A stretch of 64,000 nucleotides of DNA, from positions 16,516,144 to 16,580,143 of the forward strand of contig NC_065920.1 in NCBI RefSeq assembly GCF_024586455.1, given 5' to 3'. This DNA comes from Bactrocera neohumeralis. Lineage: Eukaryota > Arthropoda > Insecta > Diptera > Tephritidae. A program made the position numbers and the translations under genes. Positions 54,360 through 64,000 of the stretch are shown here, piece by piece (within the stretch, counting starts at the first letter, position 1; each line of letters begins with the position of its first letter). Under the pieces are notes generated by a model. The model was not told the origin of the DNA and did not search any database. It worked only from the letters and a program-made list of their open reading frames with translations.

Positions 54360-55320
54360 GTAGCCGGTTTACGTTTTTTTCTTGTGTTTTTTTGTATTTT
54401 TTTTTTTTTGTAAGTTTGTTTTTGTCTTTTATTATTTCTGAAAAAAAATAGTTTCTACTTGCATTTACCATTTATATTAGGAAAACCAAGCACGCACTCT
54501 TATTTTTATGAAGTGTTACCCAAAACGTAGTAGAAATCATAATTTTATGGCTTTTCACTTGAAGGTGGTATGAGCGTGCGTGTGCTCGTGCTACTACGGT
54601 ACTATGTGTGCGAGGGCACATACATACATGACATTTTTTAAGTTTATTGCGTTTTAGTAGATTTTAGTTGTTGTTGTATTTTTGTTGTATTTGGAATTTT
54701 TTTGTTTTACCTTTCTATTTTATTGTTGTTACACTTTATTCTTTAATTCTTGTTGTTTTTATTTTTGTTGGATTTTCAATTCTTTTTGTTGTTGTATTTA
54801 TTTCATATTTTTGTTGTTGTTGTGTTTTCATATGTTTATTGTTTCTGTACTTTGTTTATTTATTTATTGATATTGCATTTTATTTTTTGTTGTTGTTTTT
54901 ATTTTTTCATTTTATTTTTTTTGTTGCTGTTTTGTTATTTTCGATTATTTTTTTTCTAATTTATTTTGTTGTACTTTTTTGTTGTTGTTGCATTTAATTT
55001 TTTTGTTTTGTTGTTATTTTTGTTGTTATTTCATTTTTGTTGTTGTTGTTGTTGTTATTTCATATTGTTGTGTTTTTATATATTTATTGTTGTTGTACTA
55101 CAATTATGTGTTGTTGCATCTAATTTTTTAGTTTGTTTTTATTATTTTTGTTGTTGTTTTTATTTTATATAGTTGATTATATGTATATTATTGTTGTTGC
55201 ACCTCATTTATTTATTTATCTTTGGTTCATTTTATTTTTTTAAGTTTTTATTATTATTTTTGTTGTGATTTCATTTGTGTATTTGTTGTTGTTGTTTTTC
55301 TGTTGATAGTTTCGTAGTCC
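54360..55320 (+). repeat. TTG/TTTTG-rich low-complexity tract
   Basis: Nearly 1 kb of T-rich sequence with recurring TTGTTGTTG and TTATTTTT words, including a longer TTG run at about 55034-55060. Frames such as 54668-54997 are Phe/Cys/Val/Leu strings derived from this. No gene. Confidence 0.85.
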
Positions 55321-55379
55321 TCTTTTGTTAATTTTGAAAATTTTCTCTGTATTTTACCAAAACAAATTACATAAATACT

Positions 55380-55440
55380 TACATACATATGTGACAAAAT
55401 ATACATATGTATGTATGTACGTATGTATGTATGCATGTGC
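55380..55440. repeat. TATG/CATA microsatellite
   Basis: Consists of ACATACATATG and TATGTATGTACGTATGTATG-type tetranucleotide runs. Confidence 0.85.
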
Positions 55441-56317
55441 CTAACCTGCTTTCGAAATGTCACAACAGCGCCTAAGCAACTCTAATCGCTCAACGATAAA
55501 TGTGAAATGATAATAAAATTATAAAATATGCAATCTGCGCGCTCCGATCGTGAATTTATGAATTATTGAAAGGCGTTTTAATTCGATTTCTTTTCAAAAC
55601 TGTTTAATTAACTGTTGATAAATGTGCTTTGTTTGGCTTAATGTGAAAACAAAAGATTAAATATGCGCCCATATTTTTTTTTTTTGGATTTTATGGCTCA
55701 TTTCTCATTTTTTGTTGCTCATTTATTATAATTTTTTTGTGAATTTTTTTTTTGTTTCGCTGCTGCGTTTTCGCATGCCTTCAAGTTATGATAAATAACC
55801 GTTTTTGAATGCAAATGTTTTAATGTTGTAGTTGTTGTTCGTTTTTGTAATATTTTTTTTTTATATTTGCGTGACAGTAATATATGAGTGGACATTAAAT
55901 TTGTTTTAATTGGCTGAAGGTCGCTGAAGGCCTTTACTTTCATTGCATATTTTAAACGTCCGTTATCAAGTTATGAAAGCTTTCGAAATATTTTCATGTA
56001 ACTATCTATTTTTAGAGCGATCACGCACATGTGAACATGTGGTAAATGAAGTATTGCCCATCCATAGTTAATGAGTTGAAGTGCAGTCTATTAAAATAGC
56101 TCATCTTTCATAATTTAGTTGATACTATTCATGTCTCTGTTTGATTTACTTTAATAACTCAAGGCATTTTCGGCTCTGTTTTTTTGTTTCGCAAGTTGTA
56201 CTTGTTCTCTTCAATCTGGTTGACGCTTCCCTCTTGCTGTGGCATCACCAGTTGGTCCCGAATTCAGTATATATACATATTTTGAGGATCTAGTTTCATC
56301 TGGCCGATGACATATAT
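55441..56317. other. AT-rich stretch without recognised gene
   Basis: T homopolymers at 55674-55686 and 55850-55861. No gene or repeat recognised. Confidence 0.45.
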
Positions 56318-56455
56318 TCGTTGTTGTTGTTGTAGCGGCAGAAAACTTTCCTGAAGTAATTTTGAGGCATGTTGTCGAGTTGACAGTCCTTGGCCGGATA
56401 CAAATACGGTTCTCTTCTTATTACTTAGTTCCGGCTGTCGTGAGAACGGATGGCA
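56318..56455 (+). repeat. R2 short dispersed repeat, copy 4 (most complete)
   Basis: The order is TTGTTGTTGTTGTAGCGGCAG, AAAACTTTCCTGAAGTAATT, TTGTCGAGTTGACAGTCCTT, GGCCGGATACAAATACGG and CGGCTGTCGTGAGAACGG. It has no coding capacity; no A- or B-box of a tRNA-derived SINE was seen, and no terminal inverted repeats are evident. Confidence 0.7.
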
Positions 56456-56589
56456 TATAGTCATCTTCTTTTTCCACTCCATAAACAAGCGTTGTGTTCG
56501 TGAAATGTAAAAAACCGTAACTGACGACTAAACAGACGATCTTGGTCTAGCTGGCTGGTATTAGTTTCTCCAAGCATTATACTGAAAGA

Positions 56590-57230
56590 ATGGTACGACA
56601 ACAAATTGGTTCAAGCTTTGGTGGAGGTTAACACCAAAGTCAAGTGAAGAGATAAAGCCATTACTTTGAGTTCAACCTCAATTTCGTATAGGCAACCCCT
56701 GCTTGCAGAATAGCCTTTATTCGGGTAGGCATGATTTTGTTCCAATACGCTGTCAAATTCATCAAGATATCGGGGAATCGAATCGCTACTTGCCAAAGAC
56801 CTTTTGAGTTCTGCAAAAAAGTGTTCTTCGAAATTTTCAATTTGCTTATCTGGAATTTACTCTTTGTAACTCTTGCGGTATGCGGTCTTTATCCTGTTGA
56901 AGATTTTTTTTTATTTTGGACGTTGAGATCCCATTGACTCAAGCTTTAAGAAGCTTTGATTCAAAATATGAATATAATCGGATGCGGTCATTCGTCCTAA
57001 AATCCTGTAGCATTAACGAGCAGCAACCAAATTTTAGGGTCGACAAACGTTTTGAAATTTGACGCAAAAAACATAGTTTGTAAGTTTTGGTCAGCTAATT
57101 TCAAAGTACCCTTGGCTTTGGTGAGGATTCGGTATTTTTGTAGATTTCCACTTGGTGGGCACGCTTTTATCGCCCACGAAATAAATGCATAAGAGTTGAT
57201 AAATTTCAACAGCTAACTTATTGTTCATTA
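56590..57230 (-). mobile_element. Tc1-like transposase remnant, degenerate
   Basis: In overlapping minus frames, SNFKTFVDPKIWLLLVNAT corresponds to the SKFxxF and DPKN segment. After loss of the KHGGGSxMVWGC block it reads ILGRMTASDYIHILNQSFLK, like the GRMNSxxYIxILE helix of Tc1-like transposases. The end of the region (AELKRSLASSDSIPRYLDEF and NKGYSASRG) may be the C-terminal tail. The catalytic D/DE motifs are not visible. The assignment rests mainly on the GRMTASDYIHIL segment. Confidence 0.5.
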
Positions 57231-57592
57231 GTACTGTTTATTTTATTAAAACTTCGCAATTTGAACATTAATTGCTTTATATGAGATAAGGGATTCGGCT
57301 TGATCTTTTATCCATGTGTATATTTCACTGTTTTACAGATCTTACTTATTGACTTTTATTTCTCTTTAGTCTTATTGACGTTTTTTGAATATTTTTTCCA
57401 GATTTTGTATAACCGATTTTTTCTACCAACTCTCTATATATTGGAAACCCGAAGATTAATGCCTGGGAACAAACGGGGTAAGTTTAATTACATTTTTTGC
57501 ATTTTTTTATATTTTGCATTTTTGAAGAATTTGTCCTAGAGACAAAAGTTGTAAAATACGTACGATAGCTTGTAATACATTTTGTATTCTAA

Positions 57593-57975
57593 ATATACCC
57601 TATATTAATTTTGCCACCAAGTTGATAACACCCGGAAGGAAACGTTGGAGACCCAACAAAATATATATATACAAGTATAAATTATCAGCATGACGAGCTG
57701 AGTAAATTTAGCCCTGTCCGTCTGTTTGTCTGTATGTACGCAAACTAGTGCCTCAATTTTTGAGTTATCGATCTGAAAACTTGAATACGATCCTTTTTAA
57801 AGAAGCTTGGTTGAACCGCCTATATCGGACTACTATAGCATATATCTGCCATATAAATTGAACTATCAGAATCAAGTGCTTGTATGGAAAACTTTTTCTT
57901 TTCTCGAGATATCTTCAAAAAATTTGGTATGAAATATTACAATCTCCAAAGAAATTGTTCAGGCGATTTGAATTT
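57593..57975 (+). repeat. R1 dispersed repeat, copy 5
   Basis: Starts at TATACCC (hairpin partly deleted), followed by TTTGCCACCAAGTTGATAAC, CACCCGGAAGGAAACGTTGG, AGCATGACGAGCTGAGTAAA and TTTTTGAGTTATCGATCTGA. One internal unit follows, with CCTATATCGGACTACTATAG and CATATAAATTGAAC. It breaks off in AAAGAAATTGTTCAGGCGA. This copy preserves the leader best. Confidence 0.82.
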
Positions 57976-58004
57976 AATCTACTCGAAATCCCCAGTGCGA
58001 CTCT

Positions 58005-58960
58005 GATTTAGCGCCATCTGTTCGCCAGAAGGGAAATTTATCACAGCTGATTTATACACTTCAAAAACGGGCACTTTCTCCATGATTCCGCATGGATGGA
58101 GCAGCTGATTTGATCTGCCCTTCGTATGTGGGTGCTGCGCCTTGACCAAGCTTCTAAGAGCCGCTGCGGTCCTGATGTGCGCGTCGAAGATTTTATCTAT
58201 CGTTTTCAGCAGAAAGAAAATTAAGCTTATTGGCCTAAACTCTTTTTAGTAGGTTTTGTTGTTCCTACCTGCCTTCGGTATGGAAATTACCCTCTCTCTC
58301 CATGAGTGTGGAACTTAGCTGAACTTCCAGCGCCTCCTAAAAATCGACTTTAGCCATGCCACGGATAGACAAAGCGCATTTTGTAGCATTGCCGGAATGA
58401 TTCCGTCCGTACCGGGAGATTTATATGAGTTGAATGAGCGGATTGCGCATTCTATTTGATTCTCCGTACATACATGTGTTCGGGAACGTTTACTGCACTA
58501 CTCCTTTCGTAGCAAGGACTTACCGCATCATCGAATTAGACCGTGCGAGGCGAGTTTTTTATCTAAGTCTCGCCACCTCCTGGGTTTTTACAAATCCACT
58601 CCAAAAGTATTTATATTCAATCCAACATACCTCGCTTTATGCAATCTTTGCCCAGTTGAAGCATTCCCGTATTTCGCTTCTGAAAGACCCAAGCTTCTTG
58701 TTCCACAAAGGGGGCTTCGTTTTGTGCTTGAGTCGCAGCGTGGGCCATGCGTAGTGAAGTGTTGTATTTAGGGCAATCGTAATTATAGTCAACGCCCTCT
58801 TGCCTAATAGTAACTGCTCGTGGAGATCCCAGTTTATATTCCTGAGATTTCTCCTAACCTCATTCTTGATTTTTGCTTGCGATCTAATGGAGAAGTAAAC
58901 GTATCTGAGGTCAAAAAACGACGGTGCGCTTAGCACCCTTCTGTTTTCTACCAATGCCTC
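58005..58960 (-). pseudogene. Non-LTR retrotransposon remnant (linker and N-terminal part of RT)
   Basis: The minus frame 58637-58954 reads NLRNINWDLHEQLLLGKRAL, LKHKTKPPLWNKKLGSFRSE and IRECFNWAKIA, matching the endonuclease-RT linker of I/LOA/R1-type LINEs (NWxxYxxxL and PWWNxELxxLRxxxRxxFNxAK). Further on, SPGTDGIIPAMLQN is the PGxDGIxPxML motif, and ISIPKAGRNNKTY with EFRPISLIFFLLKTIDKI is the RT region before the catalytic Asp. FRPISLxSFLLKT favours the LOA/Bilbo group, tentatively. Stops occur in every frame. Confidence 0.75.
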
Positions 58961-60189
58961 TCTACTTGTGTATAGTGTTATGATCGTAAAAGTGAAAACC
59001 AGTAATGTTTTTCGGACAGTAAACTTGGGTTCTAATCAGTTGATATACTATTTCTATGTTATAGATTGTAGCGAGTACTTTTTTTCTTAGCGATGTAAAG
59101 TCAAATCGGTATGGTTTCAATAAAATTCTCACACAGTGCTGGGCTGATACAAATTGAAACCGAATGGTTAGTCCTTATGCGGCTTATTGAAATAGTTATT
59201 GATTTAAATATAAACATGTGTAAGTAAGCTTACATCTTATGATTTTTTTTCTTAACCATCGTCCAGTATCATTCCACAAATAGATTTCTGTCATGTCCAT
59301 TAACAGTCATAAAATGAGCACTGTGTTGGTCCTCATACCCCACTTAGCATAACCTAATGACTGCCCACACATGCTGTCTAAATTTACCCAGATACTTAAT
59401 GCAGTCAACTGATTAATTGTTATCAGCATCTTGATCGATATCGATACATGAATAAATGCTCGCCTTTAATGCCCTGGTGAATTGCCAAAGCACAGGCGAT
59501 ATGTTTCTTCCACAAATAAACATATGGACTGTATAATTTATGCCTATAATAACTAGTTCTGTGTATTTGTAGTTTACTGGCCAGATTTTAACCATGCAAT
59601 TATCAACAACTCACACGCCTTAGCACATTCATACACACATACAAACGTACAGAGATGCAATCATATGCACCTGTGCTATTTATAAGGACATTCCATATTT
59701 ATAATTGTATGATGCTTAATGATGCCAGCAGCAGCTGTGCTGATAAAAGCCTGACCACAATTGGTTTGCTGCTCTTCAAAAATGGTGATAAGCAGAAGTT
59801 GCAACAACAGCTTCATGGCATTACATTGTTATTAGTATGGTGCAAGTAGAATGTCACATTATTATTTTCATATTGCTTCTATGGGAAGGAATATTTCTCG
59901 CTTTGCTGCATGTATTCCCTGAATTATTATTTCATGCTTATGGCAACCAACCTGTGTGGCCGGGGAATATTTAAAAGCCCTTGAGATTAAGTTAGCATTT
60001 TACAAGCATAAATAGTTTGAAGAGTTGACAGAATGAGAGCAATGGATTTTAAAGGTCAAACATGCCGCAGGCAATTAGTTTTTGTTCTAGGTACAGGTAC
60101 AGTGGAAATGTGTGGAGGAATTAATGGTTGTCTACCGAAAGTAAAGTTTTTAACAAAAAACGAATTCCATAAAAATATCTTTCGAATTT
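58961..60189. other. AT-rich stretch without recognised gene
   Basis: No gene or repeat recognised. The plus frame 59655-59849 (64 codons) has no motif. Confidence 0.45.
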
Positions 60190-61580
60190 AGATCACCTCT
60201 GGGAGTTCTACAATATTATGCTCCGGTCTTAAAACTTTCCGTTAGTCTTTGCATCTTTTCGTAGAATTTTCGAGCATTACCCCTGTCGGTCAGCTTGTCA
60301 AGCTCTTCGTGCTCACGCATTTCGGCCTCTCTCTTTTTTGTCTGCAAATGCGTCTTGATTCCCTTTTCAGCACTCGGTGTCTATCCCATCCCGTACGTGT
60401 TGTGATCAATTGTACCGTGCGAAGTAGGCAGTCTGTTTTTTCTCCACTGCGACACGGCCTCCTCATTGTACCTGTTGTTCTTTTCCAATGTTTTCGTTTG
60501 CAGTTGACGGCAGATTGAAATGCCGTCCCACAGTTCCCTTATACGGAGTTGCTGATGAGTGCTCTCACAGAGCAGGAGTGCAAGTCGAACAAAAAATCGT
60601 TCGGCTGTCTGTGGGGATTACAACTTCTCCACGTCGAATCTTCCTTGTGCTTGTTGACGCGCGTAGTTTGCTGCAAAGAGGCGGGTGCGTCTCTTCTCTG
60701 CATCAAGATAGTGGTGCGAGTCAATGCTAGGACCTCGCAGCGTACGCACATCTTCCGTCTATCACATCATGATCGATCTGGTTGTGGTTTTTCGATCCGG
60801 AGACAGCCAGGTAACTTGATGAATTTTCTTATGCTGGAATCCAATACTACAGATAACTATATTTCGGACCCCGGCGAAGTCGATCAGCCTAAAGCCATTT
60901 GGGGTTGTTTCATTTTGAAAGCAGACTTTACCGATCGTTGTGCCAAATATACCTACATACTTTACCCACCCTGACGTTAAAGTCGCCAAACACGATTTCG
61001 ATTTCGTGGCAGGGGCAACTCTCATAGGTACGCTCCAAACTCTCATAAAAGTCATCTCTTCCGTCGGGGTGTGGGCGAAAATTAGCGATATGTTGAAAAA
61101 CTTCGCTGTGATGCGAATTGTGGCTAGACGTTCATCCACCGGCGTGAATGACAGTGCTCGGCGATGGAGTCTCTCTCCCACCGAATTTGCGCTCCTTTAC
61201 ATCATAAATGTCACCTTCTCGTAGCCCTTGTTTCGTCCATCGTACTTTGGACATGGTGATGTCGTCAGCGACACCTCAAAAGGGGGTTGCATCCCCTTCA
61301 GAGTCCTTATTCTTTGTTGTCGTCATCATTTTCATTTGGGGCGTTGTTTATTTTCGTGGCGGGCCCCAAACCCAGCGCGCAAACCTGAAGATTGATGGTT
61401 TGCCTTCTCACTACAGCTCGTTTTCAAACGGAAGATCTTTGGCTACACAGAGGATACTTGGTCTAAGACCGGAAGACCGAAGCTGCTTGAGCCATATGTA
61501 AAAGAATCGTTTCGGGCCACTCCCAAGTGAATTGCGCTCAGAAAACTTTCCTCACTTCTACACATTACTCCATCCCCCTT
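60190..61580 (-). pseudogene. RTE-clade retrotransposon fragment (5' half: leader, endonuclease, connector)
   Basis: The minus frame 60762-61181 reads MGERLHRRALSFTPVDERLA, FFNISLIFAHTPTEEM, LRLIDFAGVRN-like and WLSPDRKTTTRSIMM, matching residues 108 to 250 of the endonuclease at 18453-19367. The GDFNARV motif has decayed (LATLTSGWVKYVGIFG), so activity is excluded. The 5' leader from 61390 to 61580 (plus words GCCACTCCCAAGTGAATTG, CTCACTTCTACACAT) matches 19500-19590 of the full copy. The 3' side reaches the connector (TCCGGTCTT, CGTAGAATTTTCGAGCATTA) near 60190. It is truncated at the RT domain, unusual for a LINE copy, and so probably broken by a later event. Confidence 0.87.
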
Positions 61581-62956
61581 AAAAAAAAGTTGTGCACACT
61601 CGATTAATAAATTGGTCTTTTTTCTGTATATCGATATATTTTTAATGTCTCGCGGTCGGTATTGAACGAGTTTGTTCAGCTTTCTGTTATTTTGTTAGTT
61701 GATTTATTTCTCATGTTGTTCGCCTTAAGGAAGCTCTAAACATGATCGAAAAAGTGTTTTTTGAAAATTTTAGGTGCTAGTCCTAATCTGGCATACAACT
61801 TTCTTGCTTTTGTAGTCTTCATTTTTGTAGTTTTGCCATACAACTAAGATTATTTTGCTAAATTTGTGAAAAAGGCAAACAATTAAAAATCCTCTTAATA
61901 TTTCCTAAGACTAAATTTTGCCAATATTTCTGAAACCTCAGCACCGTGAATACCGCGATTGCATAAATTTCCAACAGAAAAATGTCAAAATGCAATTTGA
62001 GAAGAAAACGGGCTAAAATTAATGATTGCAACACTGCGCACTGCCGCCGCGACTGTGGCCTCCGCTTCTTACTTTGCTGTCAGCGCTGTCAACATAATTT
62101 TTTAAAACGACATATTTTATTAATCAATTTATGGCACGCTTCAAAAACAGCAAAGCCATACGCGCATATACACACATACATACATGCACACTGCTGCTGG
62201 CAGCTTTGACAGAAATCGATCGCAATGCAACACAGTTGCGCCACACAACAAAAACACAAACAGAAAAGCCAAGCGATCAGTGCAAAAATATGCTAAAGTC
62301 CGCCATAAACAAGTGAGGCCCAAAAAACACAAACGCAATAATAATAAGAAATGATAAAAATTGCAATAAGCCAACAACAGCAACAAACAAATGCGCAATG
62401 CACTTATGACCATAACGACGTGGTTTCATTGATTGCCGCTTGCCGAGTGCTGCTGCTGCTGTTGTCATATTTGCTGTCGTTGTTGTTGTTGCTGCTGCTT
62501 TTGTGTGGCATAAAAAGTGCGCCAGCTATTTGTGCTGGCCATAAATGTGGCATTCGGCTGCGCCGTATTGCAAACAGAAATTATTTCATACCTACCGAAC
62601 AGCGCGTTGGTGATTTACGCGCATGCGCACGCAGTCGAACGCATTGTGAACGGCGGCCTGTGGCAGCCCCACTTTCGGCTTTGAAGCTATGCGATGTCAA
62701 TATTTTGTGGCAATATTGCGTTCATTGCGCTCACGATCACTTCGCGCGGCTGCCTCTTTGCTGATGCGCGCGCGTTGTTTGTGTATTGCGTGTGTGTGTA
62801 TTGGCGCTGTGGCGATATGACAACCTGCGAGCGCGTCTGTCAGCGCGACAGCAATCGATCCAGCCGCGCCGACGATCGATCAAATGCGCGTGCGCGGCCA
62901 CTGAGTGAGTGTTGATGTTGTTGATGCGCGGCACATGACAAACTCACCACATATTT
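61581..62956. other. Non-coding stretch with GC-richer region (62000-62940)
   Basis: From about 62000 to 62940 base composition is balanced, with many CG and GC dinucleotides, GCTGCTG/TTGTTG runs (62449-62500) and clustered GATCGAT words near 62840-62885. The plus frame 62351-62764 (137 codons) contains a Leu run made by CTG/TTG repeats and has no motif. The region could be regulatory or untranslated sequence of a nearby gene, but nothing definite was found. Confidence 0.4.
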
Positions 62957-63862
62957 TTATACCCCGAACGGGGTTAGTATGTTCGTAAGACCCAGTAGGA
63001 AACCTCGGAACCCTCTGAAGTATAACGAGTATATACTCAAATGATCAACGCCTCGAGCTGAATCGATCTGAAATTTTGAACACATCCTCATATCCGGCCA
63101 CTATAATATATGTATAGCTGCCATATAAGCTGATCAATTAAAATCAAGTCCTTGCAGGGAAAACTTTTTTATTTGAGAATATATCTTCACGAAACTATGC
63201 ATGGGTTTTTATCTATAGCAATAATATATTCTCTGAAGAAATTGTTCTGATTGGACCACTATAGCATATATCTGTCATACAAACTGAATGATCGGAATCA
63301 AGTGTTTGTATGGGCAACTTATCCATTTGACGAGATATAGTGACCAAATTTCGAATGAAGTATTATCTTAAACAAAGGTATATTCTCCCAGAAAATTGTT
63401 CAGATCGGATCACTGTAGCATATAGCTGTCATACAAACTGAATGATCGGAATCAAGTATTTGTATGGACAACTCATCCATTTGACGTGATATCGTCACCA
63501 AATTCCGCATGAATTATTTTTTAAGGCAACGGTATATTCTCCCAAAAAATAGTTCAGATCGGGCCACTATAGCATATGGTTGCCAAGCAAACTGATTGGT
63601 CAAAATGAAATCCCTGTATGGAAAACTTTTTTATTTGATAAAATATATACACTAAATTTGGTCCTCCTTATGCTGCAAGACAAAGGCATAATCTCCCAAA
63701 AATTGTTCAAATCGGACCACTATAGCATATAGTTGCCGTGCAAACTGAACAATAAAAATCAAGAAAAAATCCTTTTTATACCCTTAAATACTCTGGGAAA
63801 TGCAACTGTGGAGGGTATTATAGTTTCGGTGCAGTCGAAGCTAACGTTTTCTCTTGCTGTTG
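62957..63862 (+). repeat. R1 dispersed repeat, longest copy, five 154-bp units
   Basis: The head is a perfect hairpin ACCCCGAACGGGGT (62961-62974) preceded by TTTTAT. A leader with CTCGAGCTGAATCGATCTGA follows. Units start at the word GGACCACTATAGCATATA or variant at 63095, 63253, 63407, 63561 and 63714, giving spacings of 158, 154, 154 and 153. Each unit contains GCTGCCATACAAACTGA-type, GATCGGAATCAAGT-type, AACTTTTTTATTTGA-type, GATATAnnnTCACnAAATT-type and AAAATTGTTCAGATCGG-type blocks. The tail is GGGTATTATAGTTTCGGTG at 63813-63831, then GTCGAAGCTAACGTTTTCTC near 63833-63855. It has no coding capacity, no flanking duplication was recognised, and the class (Helitron-like, satellite-carrying MITE or other) is undetermined. 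Confidence 0.9.
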
Positions 63863-64000
63863 TATGTACACATGAATGTATGTATGTATTGAACTGCGGA
63901 CGACTCCAATTCATAGCGAGTGCCTCATATATTTCTCCATCGCTTAATATGCGTTCGCTTGCATTACAATTCATTTCATATCTAAGTCGCTTACTTCTAC
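63863..64000. other. End of window, no recognised feature
   Basis: A TGTATGTATGTAT microsatellite remnant near 63877-63889 is followed by unremarkable sequence to the end. Confidence 0.4.

Noticed and set aside
54668..54997. 109-codon frame resembling a multi-pass membrane protein
   Set aside because: It is a translation of T/TTG-rich low-complexity DNA; adjacent frames give similar Phe/Cys strings.
62351..62764. 137-codon plus-strand frame with a Leu run
   Set aside because: The hydrophobic run is a CTG/TTG microsatellite and the remainder has no motif; two other frames in the same place are also open.
1..64000. tRNA, rRNA, CRISPR arrays, LTR retrotransposons and viral genes
   Set aside because: No credible B-box with matching arms, no rRNA stretches, no regular short spaced repeats with unique spacers, and no LTR pair, integrase or protease motifs were seen by eye.

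Overview
The window looks like a gene-poor, AT-rich stretch of a dipteran nuclear genome. A tephritid fruit fly is my best guess. The grounds are the mixture of DD41D mariner-type elements (a clade described from tephritids), mauritiana-type DD34D mariners, Tc1-like remnants, RTE-clade retrotransposons and RNase H-bearing non-LTR elements, together with the many TTG/GTT, CA and TATG microsatellites. The species is inference. No conserved host protein, tRNA, rRNA, CRISPR array or bacterial feature was recognised. Almost every protein-like signal belongs to a transposable element, mostly broken.

Layout. 0.3-1.2 kb: a deleted DD41D mariner and an RTE 3' end. 2.4-4.0 kb: a DD34D mariner and a Tc1 fragment. 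5.2-6.5 kb: a promoter-like site, a 117-bp tandem array and a mariner N-terminus. 7.3-8.3 kb: an RTE fragment. 10.1-12.6 kb: a repeat called here R1, a LINE tail, a short repeat called here R2 and an ATTCG-rich patch. 14.5-19.6 kb: the best preserved block, holding a mariner fragment, a complete TA-flanked DD41D element with 188-bp inverted arms, and a nearly full-length RTE retrotransposon with one nonsense codon and one frameshifting deletion. 21.3 and 32.6 kb: arrays of a GGGTTGCCAC-containing repeat. 24-28 kb: a DD41D remnant between direct repeats, a small candidate secreted-protein ORF, a LINE RNase H remnant and a 390-bp purine-rich tandem array. 30-31 kb: a DD41D copy that keeps its N-terminal domain. 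33.6-46.1 kb: RTE and LINE fragments plus R1 copies. 46.1-48 kb: a small candidate membrane-protein gene. 48-54.3 kb: more LINE, RTE and mariner pieces. 54.4-55.4 kb: TTG-rich sequence. 56.3-61.6 kb: R2, Tc1, R1, LINE and an RTE 5' half. 62-62.9 kb: a GC-richer region. 62.96-63.86 kb: the longest R1 element, with five 154-bp units.

How the parts relate. About 20 of 26 coding TE fragments lie on the minus strand. This could mean they sit in introns of a large plus-strand gene or in a unidirectional piRNA-type cluster, or it could be chance and local nesting. Two small single-exon ORFs (26385-26657 plus; 47415-47759 minus) are the only non-TE coding candidates I would keep, both at modest confidence. 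The features most worth following up are the snap-back DD41D element, the R1 elements with a covarying hairpin at their head, and the paired GTTGCC arrays.
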